NCBI GenBank assembly: GCA_964490975.1
Contig: CAZBEQ010000033.1
Location: 1-38,589 of the forward strand
Length of the DNA stretch: 38,589 nucleotides
Direction: 5' to 3'
Source of the DNA: DTU013 sp964490975
GTDB taxonomy: Bacteria > Bacillota > Clostridia > Acetivibrionales > DTU013
Shown here: positions 18,811-26,614 of the stretch, one piece after another
Numbering within the stretch: the stretch's first letter is position 1
Layout of the letters: every line of letters starts with the position of its first letter
Notes under the pieces: model-generated
What the model was told of the DNA's origin: nothing
The model's database searches: none
Seen by the model: only the letters and a program-made list of their open reading frames with translations
Position numbers and translations under genes: made by a program

Positions 18811-19826
18811 AATTCATCATATGTCTTGATACCCCTAATCATATGATTTATATACCTATTCCTATCCAGCATTTTAATTCTATTTACATCATTCTGACAA
18901 TCTCTATAAATATCCTCGTCTTGACCCGTGAAATCCATAATAACCGACTGATTGATTCCACTAAATATCATTTGAGTTATTGCATATTTCTGTAATCCAG
19001 TAGGCGTAAAATAATTTTTCTCTAATGTTGCTGAGTTCATTTCGGTGTATTGCTTTTTCATAGATTCTAAAACTTCAGTCAAAAAACCATTCTTTATTTT
19101 CGTGCTATTTTGTGTAACAAATAGCAATTCCGATTTTAAATTGTCTTTTCTATTCCTATGCAGTAAGTATTCATTCATTTCTTGCGACAATGAATAAGGC
19201 AATTCAAGGTAAATTTCTCTTTTAGTAGTCTTATCATACTGTATTCTTAAGGTTTTTTGACTTGCATTATAATCTGCAATTGTCATAACTGCTATTTTGT
19301 CATGACTAAATCCATATAGCAATGAGAGTTTAATGATAATTTTTACTTGTTTCGATTTAATGCTTTCGCTATTGAGATTTTTTAAATAATCAATAATAAA
19401 CTTATATTGCTCATTGTTAATTGCTGGATTTACCTCTCGCGCTCTTAACAATATACCCTCTTTTGACAACTCTGCCTGTACTTCATCATTTAATGAAGTA
19501 AAAGGCTTATACTTCATCAATGTTGGATTGGGAAATCTGTCAAAAAGCAATTCTTCAAACAGTCTATTAACTGCTATTAAATAGTCATCAATGGCAGATA
19601 AACATTCAACATTTTCATTTTTTATTACGTAAAACATTGTTGACTTCACTAAATCACTACGAGTGAACTCGTCTTTAAAGATTCTATTTATGTCATAACC
19701 TGAGCTTTTGGTCTCAATAATGTAAGGAATAAGATAATCCCTTAATTTGGGAAGATATTGATTGCACTCGTCCGGTGTTAGTATTTTACCAAATTCTTCA
19801 ATAATTGCAATGAGTTTTTCTTTCAT
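18807..19826 (-). CDS. Tyrosine-recombinase-fold protein lacking catalytic residues
   Basis: A 339-residue protein. The N-terminal ~150 residues are helical (core-binding-like). Residues ~170-310 follow the layout of a phage-integrase catalytic domain: KLSLLYGFSHDKIAVMTIAD where box I should read GLRxxEL, an LRIQ..TKREIYLELP beta hairpin, then FTPTGLQKYAITQMIFSGIN where box II should read HxLRHTFA, and a distal Tyr in EDIYRDC. Both catalytic arginines and the box II histidine are missing, so strand cleavage is unlikely; a DNA-binding or adaptor role is more plausible. It follows the Z1 gene by about 60 bases on the same strand and shares its low GC. The fold call is from motif pattern only. 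Confidence 0.55.
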   Translation of the reverse strand: MKEKLIAIIEEFGKILTPDECNQYLPKLRDYLIPYIIETKSSGYDINRIFKDEFTRSDLVKSTMFYVIKNENVECLSAIDDYLIAVNRLFEELLFDRFPNPTLMKYKPFTSLNDEVQAELSKEGILLRAREVNPAINNEQYKFIIDYLKNLNSESIKSKQVKIIIKLSLLYGFSHDKIAVMTIADYNASQKTLRIQYDKTTKREIYLELPYSLSQEMNEYLLHRNRKDNLKSELLFVTQNSTKIKNGFLTEVLESMKKQYTEMNSATLEKNYFTPTGLQKYAITQMIFSGINQSVIMDFTGQDEDIYRDCQNDVNRIKMLDRNRYINHMIRGIKTYDEL

Positions 19827-19886
19827 ACCAATCCTCCATTAAAACAAGGTCAGAGTCCATATGGCTTCCCCAATAGTAATACTTTG

Positions 19887-22100
19887 TTATTCATTAACAT
19901 TTATTTTCTCAGCTGCCAATTTAGCTGCATACATAGTTTTAGGCACATTTTGAGGTGCAACTAATACGGGCCACCAGAATGGCCTAAATTTCCAAGAATT
20001 ATGTTCTCCATTTTCTTGGAACAACATAATGCACGGGGAATCCTTAGCAACTGCTTTTGCTTTTTCAAGGTGAGATTTCGATGTATCTGGTGAATCTTGA
20101 AGCTTTTTGTTATCATCTTTATATTTTTGAATACTCATGCCTTTATAAACGCATAGAAACACATCTTGGTTGTTTGTGCAAAAATATTTCAATGAGGTTA
20201 TAAACTCAGATTGCTCAACAAATCTTGAATCATCTTCATCTTTAACAAAGGTCTGATATACTGTTTCGATTAGTTCCTCTGCCTGATTTATGTTTAATAA
20301 ATACACATTTTCTTCTGATTCAGGAAAGGAATTTATGAGCTTCTCAATCCTTGCGTTTAACTTGCAATATTCAGTCTTGATTATTGGAGTAAACCCAACA
20401 GGCAATAACCGTCTATGTGCTTGTAATATAATAATATCTGACACACGAATTTTATCAGGTGAACAAGGCCGAATACTACCTTTCCCGTATATCCCTTCTT
20501 GTTTTTGAGATGTAATAAAGTAAATTCCTTTTCCTTGCTTGCCTTCTTCAATATCCTCTCTAAGAGCTAAATCAATTTCAGTTATTTTTTCCATATTACT
20601 GTGTATGCGAGGTGTAGTATAGAAACGTGTAACTGGTAACAAGTTTTTCCTATATCCAAACATTCGAGAATGTTGCAATACAGTATCTTGCTGCATTGTT
20701 TTTGGGCTTCTACCATAATAGAATCCAATCATATTAGGAATAGTTACTCCACGGTCAAGTATACTTCCTCCAACAAATACTGATGCTGGGGCATCCAACC
20801 GCAATTCACCAGTTTCCTCGTCAAGAAATTCCTCTGGAATTTTGTTGTTTTTACTATTAATTGTTTTTACTAAGTAATATCCTTTATCAATGAATTTGTA
20901 AAATTCTTCTTGTATATAAGAATAACTAGGCATTTCATATTTATAAGCTATCACAGACTTTGATATATCATCATAACTTTTATGTAGCAAACTTTCAATG
21001 ATAGGCACTGTGTTATCTGCTCTATTGGCAATCTGATTTAAAAGCATTTCAACAATATTTTGCAAGTTGTAGTGAGTGTTTGTTTGAGTCGCTGTATGGA
21101 TAACAAAAGAGTAAAACTCATTGTTTTGGTATAATTTTCTTAATGTTATCGCACCAACAATGAAATTTATAATACCATTTTTTAATGTTGGCAATTTGTC
21201 TTTAATTAGAATGTCTTCTATTATAAATGAACTTCTTTTTTCGATTTTTGATTTTTTCCCATTTCGTTTTTGTTCTGAAACCATATCTCCTTCTTCTTGG
21301 CTCATAGGTTCAAACAAAAGATACGCTGGATGTTTTTCATCTTTGCCTTTTATAAAATAATATTCTCCACCAATGTAATCTTCACTATGAGGTACTAAAA
21401 CAGTCTCTAACGGCTTTATGGGGTGCAATGAAGCATACTCGTCAAACTCTGGCTGCAAGTATAAAGCATAAGGCGTTGCAGTAACTTCAACAAATACGCA
21501 ACCATCCAATGTACCCCTCATTTCGTTCACCCTTGACGAAACGGCTCTTAAGGTATACTCGTCAGTATCCTTAATTTTATTATAACCAATGCCTGTTGTA
21601 TCTGCCTCATCGTCAATAATCAGACAATTCTTGTTTTTATTAATAGAATAATTTTTTATAAATTCTATCAATTTGTCAATATTGTTCTTTTCTTTTTTCG
21701 CAACAACAATATTTTTTTGTTCTAATTGATATCCACTTATCTTTGTGTTTGCTTTCATTATGTCTGAGACAACCAATTCCCGTACAGCGATAAATGGCTT
21801 AAACTCTTTCTTCATTCGTGAAACAGTCTGCTGTATTAGGGATTCACTATTCTTTGTTAAAATGAAAACCATATCAAAATCATTATCGAACGCCAATGCA
21901 ATAAGACCAGTAAAAGCCCGTGTTTTACCACTTTGTATTTTACCTAGCATCATAATTGGCTTGTTTATCTTTGTCTCTGCATTTGTAAAAGTATTATTAA
22001 TACAGTATTGGCAAGTAGTTTCTACACATTCCTTGAGTTCTTCACCATACCCTTTGCCCTCAAGTTTTTTAAAGATGTAAAATTTCCCATCAATGTTCAT
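19887..22100 (-). CDS. Z1-domain superfamily II helicase-like ATPase
   Basis: A 737-residue protein. Motif I (Walker A) is GKIQSGKT at 53-60, motif II DDEAD at 163-167, a VTATP motif III-like segment at 206-210, and a motif VI-like QHSRMFGYR at 476-484. Between and after them is the Z1 domain, recognisable from SIFVGG-like block VFVGGSILDRGVTIPNM and YGRSPKTMQQDT. Z1 proteins are known from restriction/defence loci where they accompany methyltransferases, HSP90-like ATPases and PD-(D/E)XK nucleases; none of those is adjacent here. The ATG at 22100 has AAAGGGG upstream; a longer frame to 22193 lacks one. Role inferred: translocation on or remodelling of invading DNA in a two-gene system. Confidence 0.8.
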   Translation of the reverse strand: MNIDGKFYIFKKLEGKGYGEELKECVETTCQYCINNTFTNAETKINKPIMMLGKIQSGKTRAFTGLIALAFDNDFDMVFILTKNSESLIQQTVSRMKKEFKPFIAVRELVVSDIMKANTKISGYQLEQKNIVVAKKEKNNIDKLIEFIKNYSINKNKNCLIIDDEADTTGIGYNKIKDTDEYTLRAVSSRVNEMRGTLDGCVFVEVTATPYALYLQPEFDEYASLHPIKPLETVLVPHSEDYIGGEYYFIKGKDEKHPAYLLFEPMSQEEGDMVSEQKRNGKKSKIEKRSSFIIEDILIKDKLPTLKNGIINFIVGAITLRKLYQNNEFYSFVIHTATQTNTHYNLQNIVEMLLNQIANRADNTVPIIESLLHKSYDDISKSVIAYKYEMPSYSYIQEEFYKFIDKGYYLVKTINSKNNKIPEEFLDEETGELRLDAPASVFVGGSILDRGVTIPNMIGFYYGRSPKTMQQDTVLQHSRMFGYRKNLLPVTRFYTTPRIHSNMEKITEIDLALREDIEEGKQGKGIYFITSQKQEGIYGKGSIRPCSPDKIRVSDIIILQAHRRLLPVGFTPIIKTEYCKLNARIEKLINSFPESEENVYLLNINQAEELIETVYQTFVKDEDDSRFVEQSEFITSLKYFCTNNQDVFLCVYKGMSIQKYKDDNKKLQDSPDTSKSHLEKAKAVAKDSPCIMLFQENGEHNSWKFRPFWWPVLVAPQNVPKTMYAAKLAAEKINVNE

Positions 22101-22193
22101 TTCATATATCCCCTTTAGCCAGAGTATGATACCAAGTATTAGCCTTTTCCAAATCTCAATCGCTGCAGCTTGAATATAAAGAGGGTAACGCAT

Positions 22194-22222
22194 ATAAGCA
22201 ATGTACCAAAAAACTTTGTCAA
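22194..22222 (-). promoter_or_regulatory. Putative promoter of the Z1 operon
   Basis: TTGACA (22222-22217) followed after 17 bases by GCTTAT (22199-22194), with alternative -10 hexamers one or two bases on. It lies between the long palindrome and the Z1 start. Confidence 0.4.
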
Positions 22223-22269
22223 TTTATATATTAATTCTACAAAAATCTACCAATACCTCCTATTTTTTT

Positions 22270-22300
22270 GTTTTAAGCTCAATATTATTGAGCTTAAAAC
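22270..22300. promoter_or_regulatory. Perfect 31-bp palindrome upstream of the Z1 gene
   Basis: Arms GTTTTAAGCTCAATA (22270-22284) and TATTGAGCTTAAAAC (22286-22300) are perfect complements around a single base. On the minus strand it is followed by A residues rather than T, so it is not an ordinary terminator for that strand. It lies ~50 bp upstream of the -35 hexamer. It could be a repressor operator or a cruciform recognised by the adjacent recombinase-fold protein. Confidence 0.7.
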
Positions 22301-22353
22301 TACGAACTTATATAACAGGTGTGGTTTAGCTTCAGCAGATACAGACATGATAT

Positions 22354-22386
22354 AAGACCCGCCAATAACAAACATCAGCGGGTCTT
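22354..22386. terminator. Hairpin between island and methyltransferase remnant
   Basis: AAGACCCGC (22354-22362) pairs with GCGGGTCTT (22378-22386) across a 15-base loop. On the plus strand it is followed by ACTTTTA. It lies past the end of the minus-strand remnant and could end that transcript before the Z1 promoter. Confidence 0.5.
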
Positions 22387-22442
22387 ACTTTTACAGTGGT
22401 ATTTATTACAAAAATATAAGAACCAAAGTGTCTTGCTAAATG

Positions 22443-22751
22443 TCATATTAGCTTAAAATGTTTCAAGGCATCCTTAATTGCTTCCACCTTATAAGTTGGT
22501 GCTGGTTTATATGGATGTTTCAATTCATCAACTGCATTTGGTGCATCATACATAGGTAAACCAAGTGAACGCTTAACCTCAGCAATATAAGCAGTATGTA
22601 CTTTAAAGCCGTATTTACCCTCCACATAAGCTTGTAATATTCCGTAAGTAACTCGCTCGGGTAGCCTATCACTATCGTCCTCATACTCCATTTTAACACT
22701 AATAAATCCATCTGCATTTTTGTGGGACAATAGGGCTACCGTCTCCGCCTG
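22443..22751 (-). pseudogene. C-terminal remnant of a methyltransferase-associated domain
   Basis: The readable peptide begins QAETVALLSHKNADGF right after a stop and ends KDALKHFKLI. From memory, the blocks YGFKVHTAYIAEVKRS and LGLPMYDAPNAV belong to a C-terminal extension found on clostridial RlmCD-like 23S rRNA uracil methyltransferases, where ETVALLS follows the catalytic domain. The catalytic part is absent. The only candidate initiation codon is TTG at 22730 without a clear ribosome binding site. It is in the same frame as the upstream Uma2 fusion gene, separated by that gene's single TGA, so read-through would join them. Confidence 0.6.
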
Positions 22752-23474
22752 TCAGGTTTCCGGGAATATCTCGGTCAGCTTTACTTCCAAGCCTTCAAAG
22801 GCCTTTGACTTCGCGGTCATGTCTCCGATATAGGTGTCATGATCCGCGATGTCATGCTTTTCAAAGCTGTATATGGAAACCTCCTTTTTGTCAGGGTCAG
22901 CCATCCAGTACTCCCTGACACCGGTCTGCATGAACAGATCCAGCTTTTTGAGCATATCCTTTCTCCTGGTAGACTTCGACAGCACTTCAACGACAAGAGT
23001 CGGCGTTCCTTTATATTTGCCTGCTGCATCAATATTTTCCGTATCGCAAATTATAATGATATCCGGCTGCACTACATTAATATTGTCCTTGCTCTTTATT
23101 AATGTAACATCAAAGGGTGACGTCAAAGCCCTGCATTTCTTCCCCTTAAACCAGCTGTGGAAAGCAGCCAGAAGCTCCGAAACACAGACCTGATGGCTGT
23201 ATATAGGAGAAGAGAGCAGGTAAACCTCACCATCGATATACTCATACCGCAGGTCGGAATTCTCTGTCATCTTAAGAAATTCTTCATATCCAACCTTCCA
23301 TCGGTCATTGAAGATGTATTCAGCCGCTTCCTCGGCAATAACCGACCTTTCCTCGCAGGGGCCGATCTTAGCTATTTCATAGCCATTACGTGTAACAATA
23401 ACATCTTCCAGATCTGATGCTATTTTCAGATATTTCCCAAAATTATTCTGTACCTCAGTCGATGAAACCTTCAT
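22752..23474 (-). CDS. Phd/YefM antitoxin domain fused to Uma2-family nuclease
   Basis: A 240-residue fusion. Residues 1-45 (MKVSSTEVQNNFGKYLKIAS...VIVTRNGYEIAKIGP) match the Phd/YefM antitoxin DNA-binding domain. Residues ~60-238 are a Uma2/DUF820 PD-(D/E)XK-like domain: RYEYIDGEVY, the acidic QPDIII (Asp138), VVEVLSKSTRRKDMLKK (Glu163 and downstream Lys) and YWMADP. The ATG at 23474 lies 8 bases from AAGGAG. Its promoter carries repeated TTAGCT boxes, consistent with autorepression by the N-terminal domain. It may be a self-controlled nuclease or a stress/defence effector; cyanobacterial Uma2 proteins are abundant but uncharacterised. No separate toxin gene adjoins it. Confidence 0.8.
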   Translation of the reverse strand: MKVSSTEVQNNFGKYLKIASDLEDVIVTRNGYEIAKIGPCEERSVIAEEAAEYIFNDRWKVGYEEFLKMTENSDLRYEYIDGEVYLLSSPIYSHQVCVSELLAAFHSWFKGKKCRALTSPFDVTLIKSKDNINVVQPDIIIICDTENIDAAGKYKGTPTLVVEVLSKSTRRKDMLKKLDLFMQTGVREYWMADPDKKEVSIYSFEKHDIADHDTYIGDMTAKSKAFEGLEVKLTEIFPET

Positions 23475-23495
23475 ATAAACCACTCCTTGAACCTA

Positions 23496-23553
23496 TTAGC
23501 TATATTATACACTATTTTAGCTAATTATTCAACGAGTTAGCTAACTATTAGCT
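23496..23553. promoter_or_regulatory. Operator array of TTAGCT boxes over the Phd-Uma2 promoter
   Basis: Four boxes: TTAGCTA at 23496, TTAGCTAA at 23517-23524, palindromic GTTAGCTAAC at 23536-23545, and TTAGCT at 23548. The second lies between -35 and -10, the first over the likely transcription start. This arrangement is typical of antitoxin autoregulation. Confidence 0.65.
23504..23532 (-). promoter_or_regulatory. Promoter of the Phd-Uma2 gene
   Basis: Minus strand TTGAAT (23532-23527), 17 bases, TATAAT (23509-23504); about 30 bases upstream of the ATG at 23474. Confidence 0.7.
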
Positions 23554-23629
23554 GGGATATGCATACTCGCAGCATAGTGCATAAATTTTCCCGTAAGCAT
23601 CACTAGAAATAACATTTTTCCTATGATCT

Positions 23630-23734
23630 TCATATGCCTTTTTGCACAACTGTTGCAATTAAAGAATCGCCTTTTTCCCGCCCTATCTTTTTGGCACTAT
23701 CCATGTATTGCTTTTCCAACAGAGTTAATTCCAT
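23630..23734 (-). CDS. Small 34-residue ORF
   Basis: ATG at 23734 is preceded by AAAGGAG at a good distance and encodes a 34-residue, mostly helical, charged peptide beginning MELTLLEKQYMDSAKKIG. No family is recognised. It could be the intact N-terminus of a gene truncated by rearrangement, or a genuine small protein. It sits in a zone of decayed genes and is followed by the Phd-Uma2 promoter region. Confidence 0.3.
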   Translation of the reverse strand: MELTLLEKQYMDSAKKIGREKGDSLIATVVQKGI

Positions 23735-23814
23735 TGCAAAAACTCCTTTGCATATTCAATCATTAATATTTATCGTTATCCTATTTGCATTTATTCCAGA
23801 CTCCGAACTTCCTT

Positions 23815-24102
23815 TTAGGCTTCGGCATCTGATACGGCAGCCTTAGTTCCGGTAGTGGCCGCCGTACCGGTGGCGCCGGATATTGGCGCTATCTGGTCCT
23901 GCAAATACTCTTTTGTCGTATCTAATGATATTGTCTTTGCGGCGCTGTCCCATGAAACAGAAAAGTTGAATTTGCTGCCAAGATCCCTCAATAAACATCC
24001 GAGCAGAAATTTAAATAATGTGTGTGCTTTATTATATTTTATTGAAATTTTGCCATGATTAGCACCCCCTAACTCAGGTTTTTGAGCATTATGACTACCT
24101 AT
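23815..24102 (-). pseudogene. Remnant of a copper-amine-oxidase-type stalk domain protein
   Basis: The open frame between stops at 24103-24105 and 23815 lacks a proper start. It contains LRDLGSKFNFSVSWDSAAKT, the hallmark end of a copper amine oxidase N-terminal-like (stalk) domain as seen in the intact protein at 26.6-27.7 kb. An Ala/Thr/Gly-rich tail follows. The upstream half of the domain is not recognisable, so the gene is truncated or frameshifted. Confidence 0.45.
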
Positions 24103-24106
24103 TTAG

Positions 24107-24388
24107 CTAAGCATACACACATTTCTTGGAATTTTACTCATTTGGGCATGTGCAACAGTCGTTTTGATGTGCCCCATGATGAGCTTTATTGCCACAATCC
24201 TTTATAACGGGATCACCGTTGAGTTCATCGCTCAATGGATGCAAAAAGTTGTAATTAATTTCCCATTTGCATTTTTCTCACAATTGTTTTTCATACCACC
24301 TCTTGTTAGATTCCTTTTCGGATGTATCTTTAAAAATAAAGCAAAAGTCACAAACGAGCTTGTTACAGACAAAGAAGCCGGGTTTTGA
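24107..24388 (+). pseudogene. DUF2798-like membrane protein fragment
   Basis: The frame carries two hydrophobic helices with LMCPMMSFIATILYNG, then FIAQWMQKVVINFPFAF and a P-P-L-V-R motif, a pattern I associate with DUF2798 inner-membrane proteins, which are normally ~75 residues with both helices in this order. Possible starts are TTG at 24164 and ATG at 24167, neither with a ribosome binding site, and the sequence upstream looks like further decayed coding sequence. Its 3' end overlaps the rsgI terminator. Probably inactive. Confidence 0.4.
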
Positions 24389-24400
24389 TCCGGCTTCTTC
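24373..24400 (-). terminator. Rho-independent terminator of rsgI
   Basis: Stem AAGAAGCCGG/CCGGCTTCTT (10 bp) with an 8-base loop. On the minus strand it is followed by TTTGTCTG, 23 bases past the rsgI stop. Confidence 0.75.
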
Positions 24401-24423
24401 ATATATTAGTAATCTAAGTATGT

Positions 24424-25827
24424 TCAATTTTTACCCGAACCTTTGCGATCCTGTACCGGCTGTTCTGTGCCGGTATTCTCAGGTTCCTCGATATTCTGAG
24501 CTTTCGGAGGATTGTCAACTGCTGCTTCAACAGTGTCTTTTCTGTTATTATCGGGCATAGCCGATGAATCAGTCATATCATCCGTAGTAACACTTTGACC
24601 AGATTCGATGTTTATACCGTTTGTGTCACCACTGCTGTTACTTACGCCATTGTTGTTACTCCCGTTGCCGTTATTATTACGGCTACTGCCGCTATCGCTA
24701 CCGCTGCTATTACCGTTACCGATGGTATTTTCCCCGTCATTATCACTGTCACTGTTGCCGCTGTTAGTGTTGTTCGGCAATTCCTTATCATTCTTGCCTG
24801 ATTCAACATTACCTATGGGTTCACTCTTTTTATCCCCTGATTCCGCCGGCTTATCTACAGCATCGCCCTTTTTGCCGTTCTCTTGCTTGTTGTTCCCCTG
24901 TCCGTTGTTTCCCTGTCTGTTATTCCCCTGCCCGTTGTTCACCTGCCCGTTGTTTTCCTTCCCGTCATTTTCCTTCCCATTGTTCTCCTTGCCGTTGTTA
25001 TCCTTGCCGTTATCACCCTGTCCTTCATTTCCAAGACCGTCGTTTCCGATCCCATTGTTTTCTTTATCATCGTTCCCGTTATTTTTGTTTTTCTTCTCCG
25101 ATGAATAGTTTTTCAGCTCTCTCATAGACATCTTTGCTGTCTCTTCAGCAGATAGCTTGATTCCTTCCTTGGCCAGTTCGCTGTAAATAATATATCTGTT
25201 AACTGACATTCCCAGCCTATGTGCCTCTTCCAAGGCTTCTGAGGGCACACCATGAATTTCGATTTCGGCATTGATACTGTTTTGATCCAATGCTGTTTGC
25301 AGGGAGTTTGATATATTATCGCTGCTTATCATATTTTCGCCATCAACCGGGACAACCGATACAGTTATAAGACCTTCCTTTTCAGGGCTTAAATATCCGT
25401 CGTTTACGCACAGATCGATTATACCGGATAACGTTTCATTCAGTTCCTTGTTGGCATAATCTGTATCTTCCAATATAACTTCTGCATCTTTGTTCAGAGC
25501 AGTTACAGCTATCGTTTTGAGGTCAGCGTCCGTCTGTATTTCAAGGCTTGGGTTTATATCAAGCGCAATTGTGTACGATGTGACAGGAACAAAGTGTGCT
25601 CTGTATGAAAACAATGAAACGACCAATACTAAGCAGGCTACGGCTGCGATCGCTGATATCCGGCGTAAGCCGGAAGCCGAAAAGCTTGTATTTTCAGCAT
25701 CGATACGTTCTCCAAGCAAGGGAGTATGTTCATACGAGCGTCTAATGTTCTTAAAGGAGCCATCCGGCATCATAAGAACTATATGATTTTCTGTTATTTT
25801 CATAACAATACCAGTCTTATTACTCAT
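24424..25827 (-). CDS. rsgI: RsgI-type anti-sigma-I factor
   Basis: A 467-residue single-pass membrane protein that should bind and hold SigI. Residues 1-50 form the RsgI N-terminal cytoplasmic domain (GIVMKITENHIVLMMPDGSF). One TM helix spans ~57-75. The extracytoplasmic part starts TSYTIALDINPSLEIQ, the conserved RsgI periplasmic-type domain in which self-cleavage is described for relatives. From about residue 255 the protein becomes a long Asn/Gly/Lys/Glu-rich, likely disordered tail with short repeats, without a carbohydrate-binding module. The start at 25827 has GGGGAG six bases upstream; an ATG at 25833 overlaps the sigI stop as ATGA and is the alternative. Co-transcribed with sigI. Confidence 0.88.
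   Translation of the reverse strand: MSNKTGIVMKITENHIVLMMPDGSFKNIRRSYEHTPLLGERIDAENTSFSASGLRRISAIAAVACLVLVVSLFSYRAHFVPVTSYTIALDINPSLEIQTDADLKTIAVTALNKDAEVILEDTDYANKELNETLSGIIDLCVNDGYLSPEKEGLITVSVVPVDGENMISSDNISNSLQTALDQNSINAEIEIHGVPSEALEEAHRLGMSVNRYIIYSELAKEGIKLSAEETAKMSMRELKNYSSEKKNKNNGNDDKENNGIGNDGLGNEGQGDNGKDNNGKENNGKENDGKENNGQVNNGQGNNRQGNNGQGNNKQENGKKGDAVDKPAESGDKKSEPIGNVESGKNDKELPNNTNSGNSDSDNDGENTIGNGNSSGSDSGSSRNNNGNGSNNNGVSNSSGDTNGINIESGQSVTTDDMTDSSAMPDNNRKDTVEAAVDNPPKAQNIEEPENTGTEQPVQDRKGSGKN
24880..25090. repeat. Low-complexity repeat tract inside rsgI
   Basis: Degenerate 15-base units encode runs such as NNGKE, NNGQG and NDGKE. It is in frame within the extracytoplasmic tail and is likely to vary in copy number. 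Confidence 0.7.
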
Positions 25828-25829
25828 AC

Positions 25830-26564
25830 TCATCTCCCCGTTCCATTCATTCCGGCATATGATGCCAGATACTCCCATTCGGGATGCAGCTTCAATACCA
25901 CCATCGCAATTATGAATTTTCTGTGCTTTTCTATAGTTTTAAGAGAATACCCGTATTTTTTAGAAATTGCAGTTGCCGGAAGAATCTTTTTATTAATAAA
26001 TATAAGGATCAGCTCTTCATCTCTCATAAAATCCCTGATTATCTTATGGATCAGTTCCTTTGTATCCCTGTGCCTGGGTGATGATGCTTCAAGTTCTTCG
26101 AACCCTATATTGTATCCGCCAAGAGCAACATCAAACTCGGAAATTTCTCCCGCAAGATCGCTTGATTCTACCTTTCTGTTATATTCCTTAAGCGATATTT
26201 CTATTTCTTCAACAGATATAGGAAAATCATCATTACCTTGTGAGTTGTTAAAATGATGATCAAGTGAAACCTCATTCTGATGTGAGGTATTTTTGTAGTA
26301 ATAGTTGATAAGATCCCTCTTGATAAGGCAGTAGGCATAGCTCAAAAATGTTGTTCCCTTATCAGGGCCATAACTGTCTATTGCCTTGTTAAAGGCGAGC
26401 AGGCCAATGCTTGCCTCATCATCACTCCATGTAACATATTTTCTTGTTACACGACTGACAACATTCAATATATATGGCCTGCTGCCTCGTATTATGTTCT
26501 GTCTGGCCAGCTCGTCCCCATTTTGTGAGCTTTCCAGTTCCTTATCATAATGAGTATGTATCAT
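25830..26564 (-). CDS. sigI: RNA polymerase sigma factor SigI
   Basis: A 244-residue alternative sigma factor of the SigI class. The region 2-like part (~20-95) contains SRPYILNVVSRVTRKYVTW, DDEASIGLLAFNKAIDSY and GTTFLSYAYCLIKRDLINYY. A divergent linker follows, and the C-terminal SigI-specific helix-turn-helix holds ISKKYGYSLKTIEKHRKFI near residues 200-220. Length matches the family. Its stop overlaps an rsgI ATG, so the factor and its antagonist are translated together. It starts 50 bases after the stalk-protein gene, so all three are probably one operon. In cellulolytic clostridia such pairs respond to extracellular polysaccharides; the signal here is unknown. Confidence 0.9.
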   Translation of the reverse strand: MIHTHYDKELESSQNGDELARQNIIRGSRPYILNVVSRVTRKYVTWSDDEASIGLLAFNKAIDSYGPDKGTTFLSYAYCLIKRDLINYYYKNTSHQNEVSLDHHFNNSQGNDDFPISVEEIEISLKEYNRKVESSDLAGEISEFDVALGGYNIGFEELEASSPRHRDTKELIHKIIRDFMRDEELILIFINKKILPATAISKKYGYSLKTIEKHRKFIIAMVVLKLHPEWEYLASYAGMNGTGR

Positions 26565-26614
26565 GCATCACCTTTACTGCCGGCATTGACTTTTGTTATA
26601 GGTATTTCTAGATT

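Noticed and set aside
18807..19826. Active phage integrase with an attachment site
   Set aside because: Catalytic Arg/His/Arg positions are not present, and no tRNA or direct repeat pair flanking the island was found.
24595..25108. Long hydrophobic plus-strand frames rich in Leu/Pro/Val opposite rsgI
   Set aside because: They are mirror images of the Asn/Gly/Lys repeat tract of rsgI; no ribosome binding site or family similarity.
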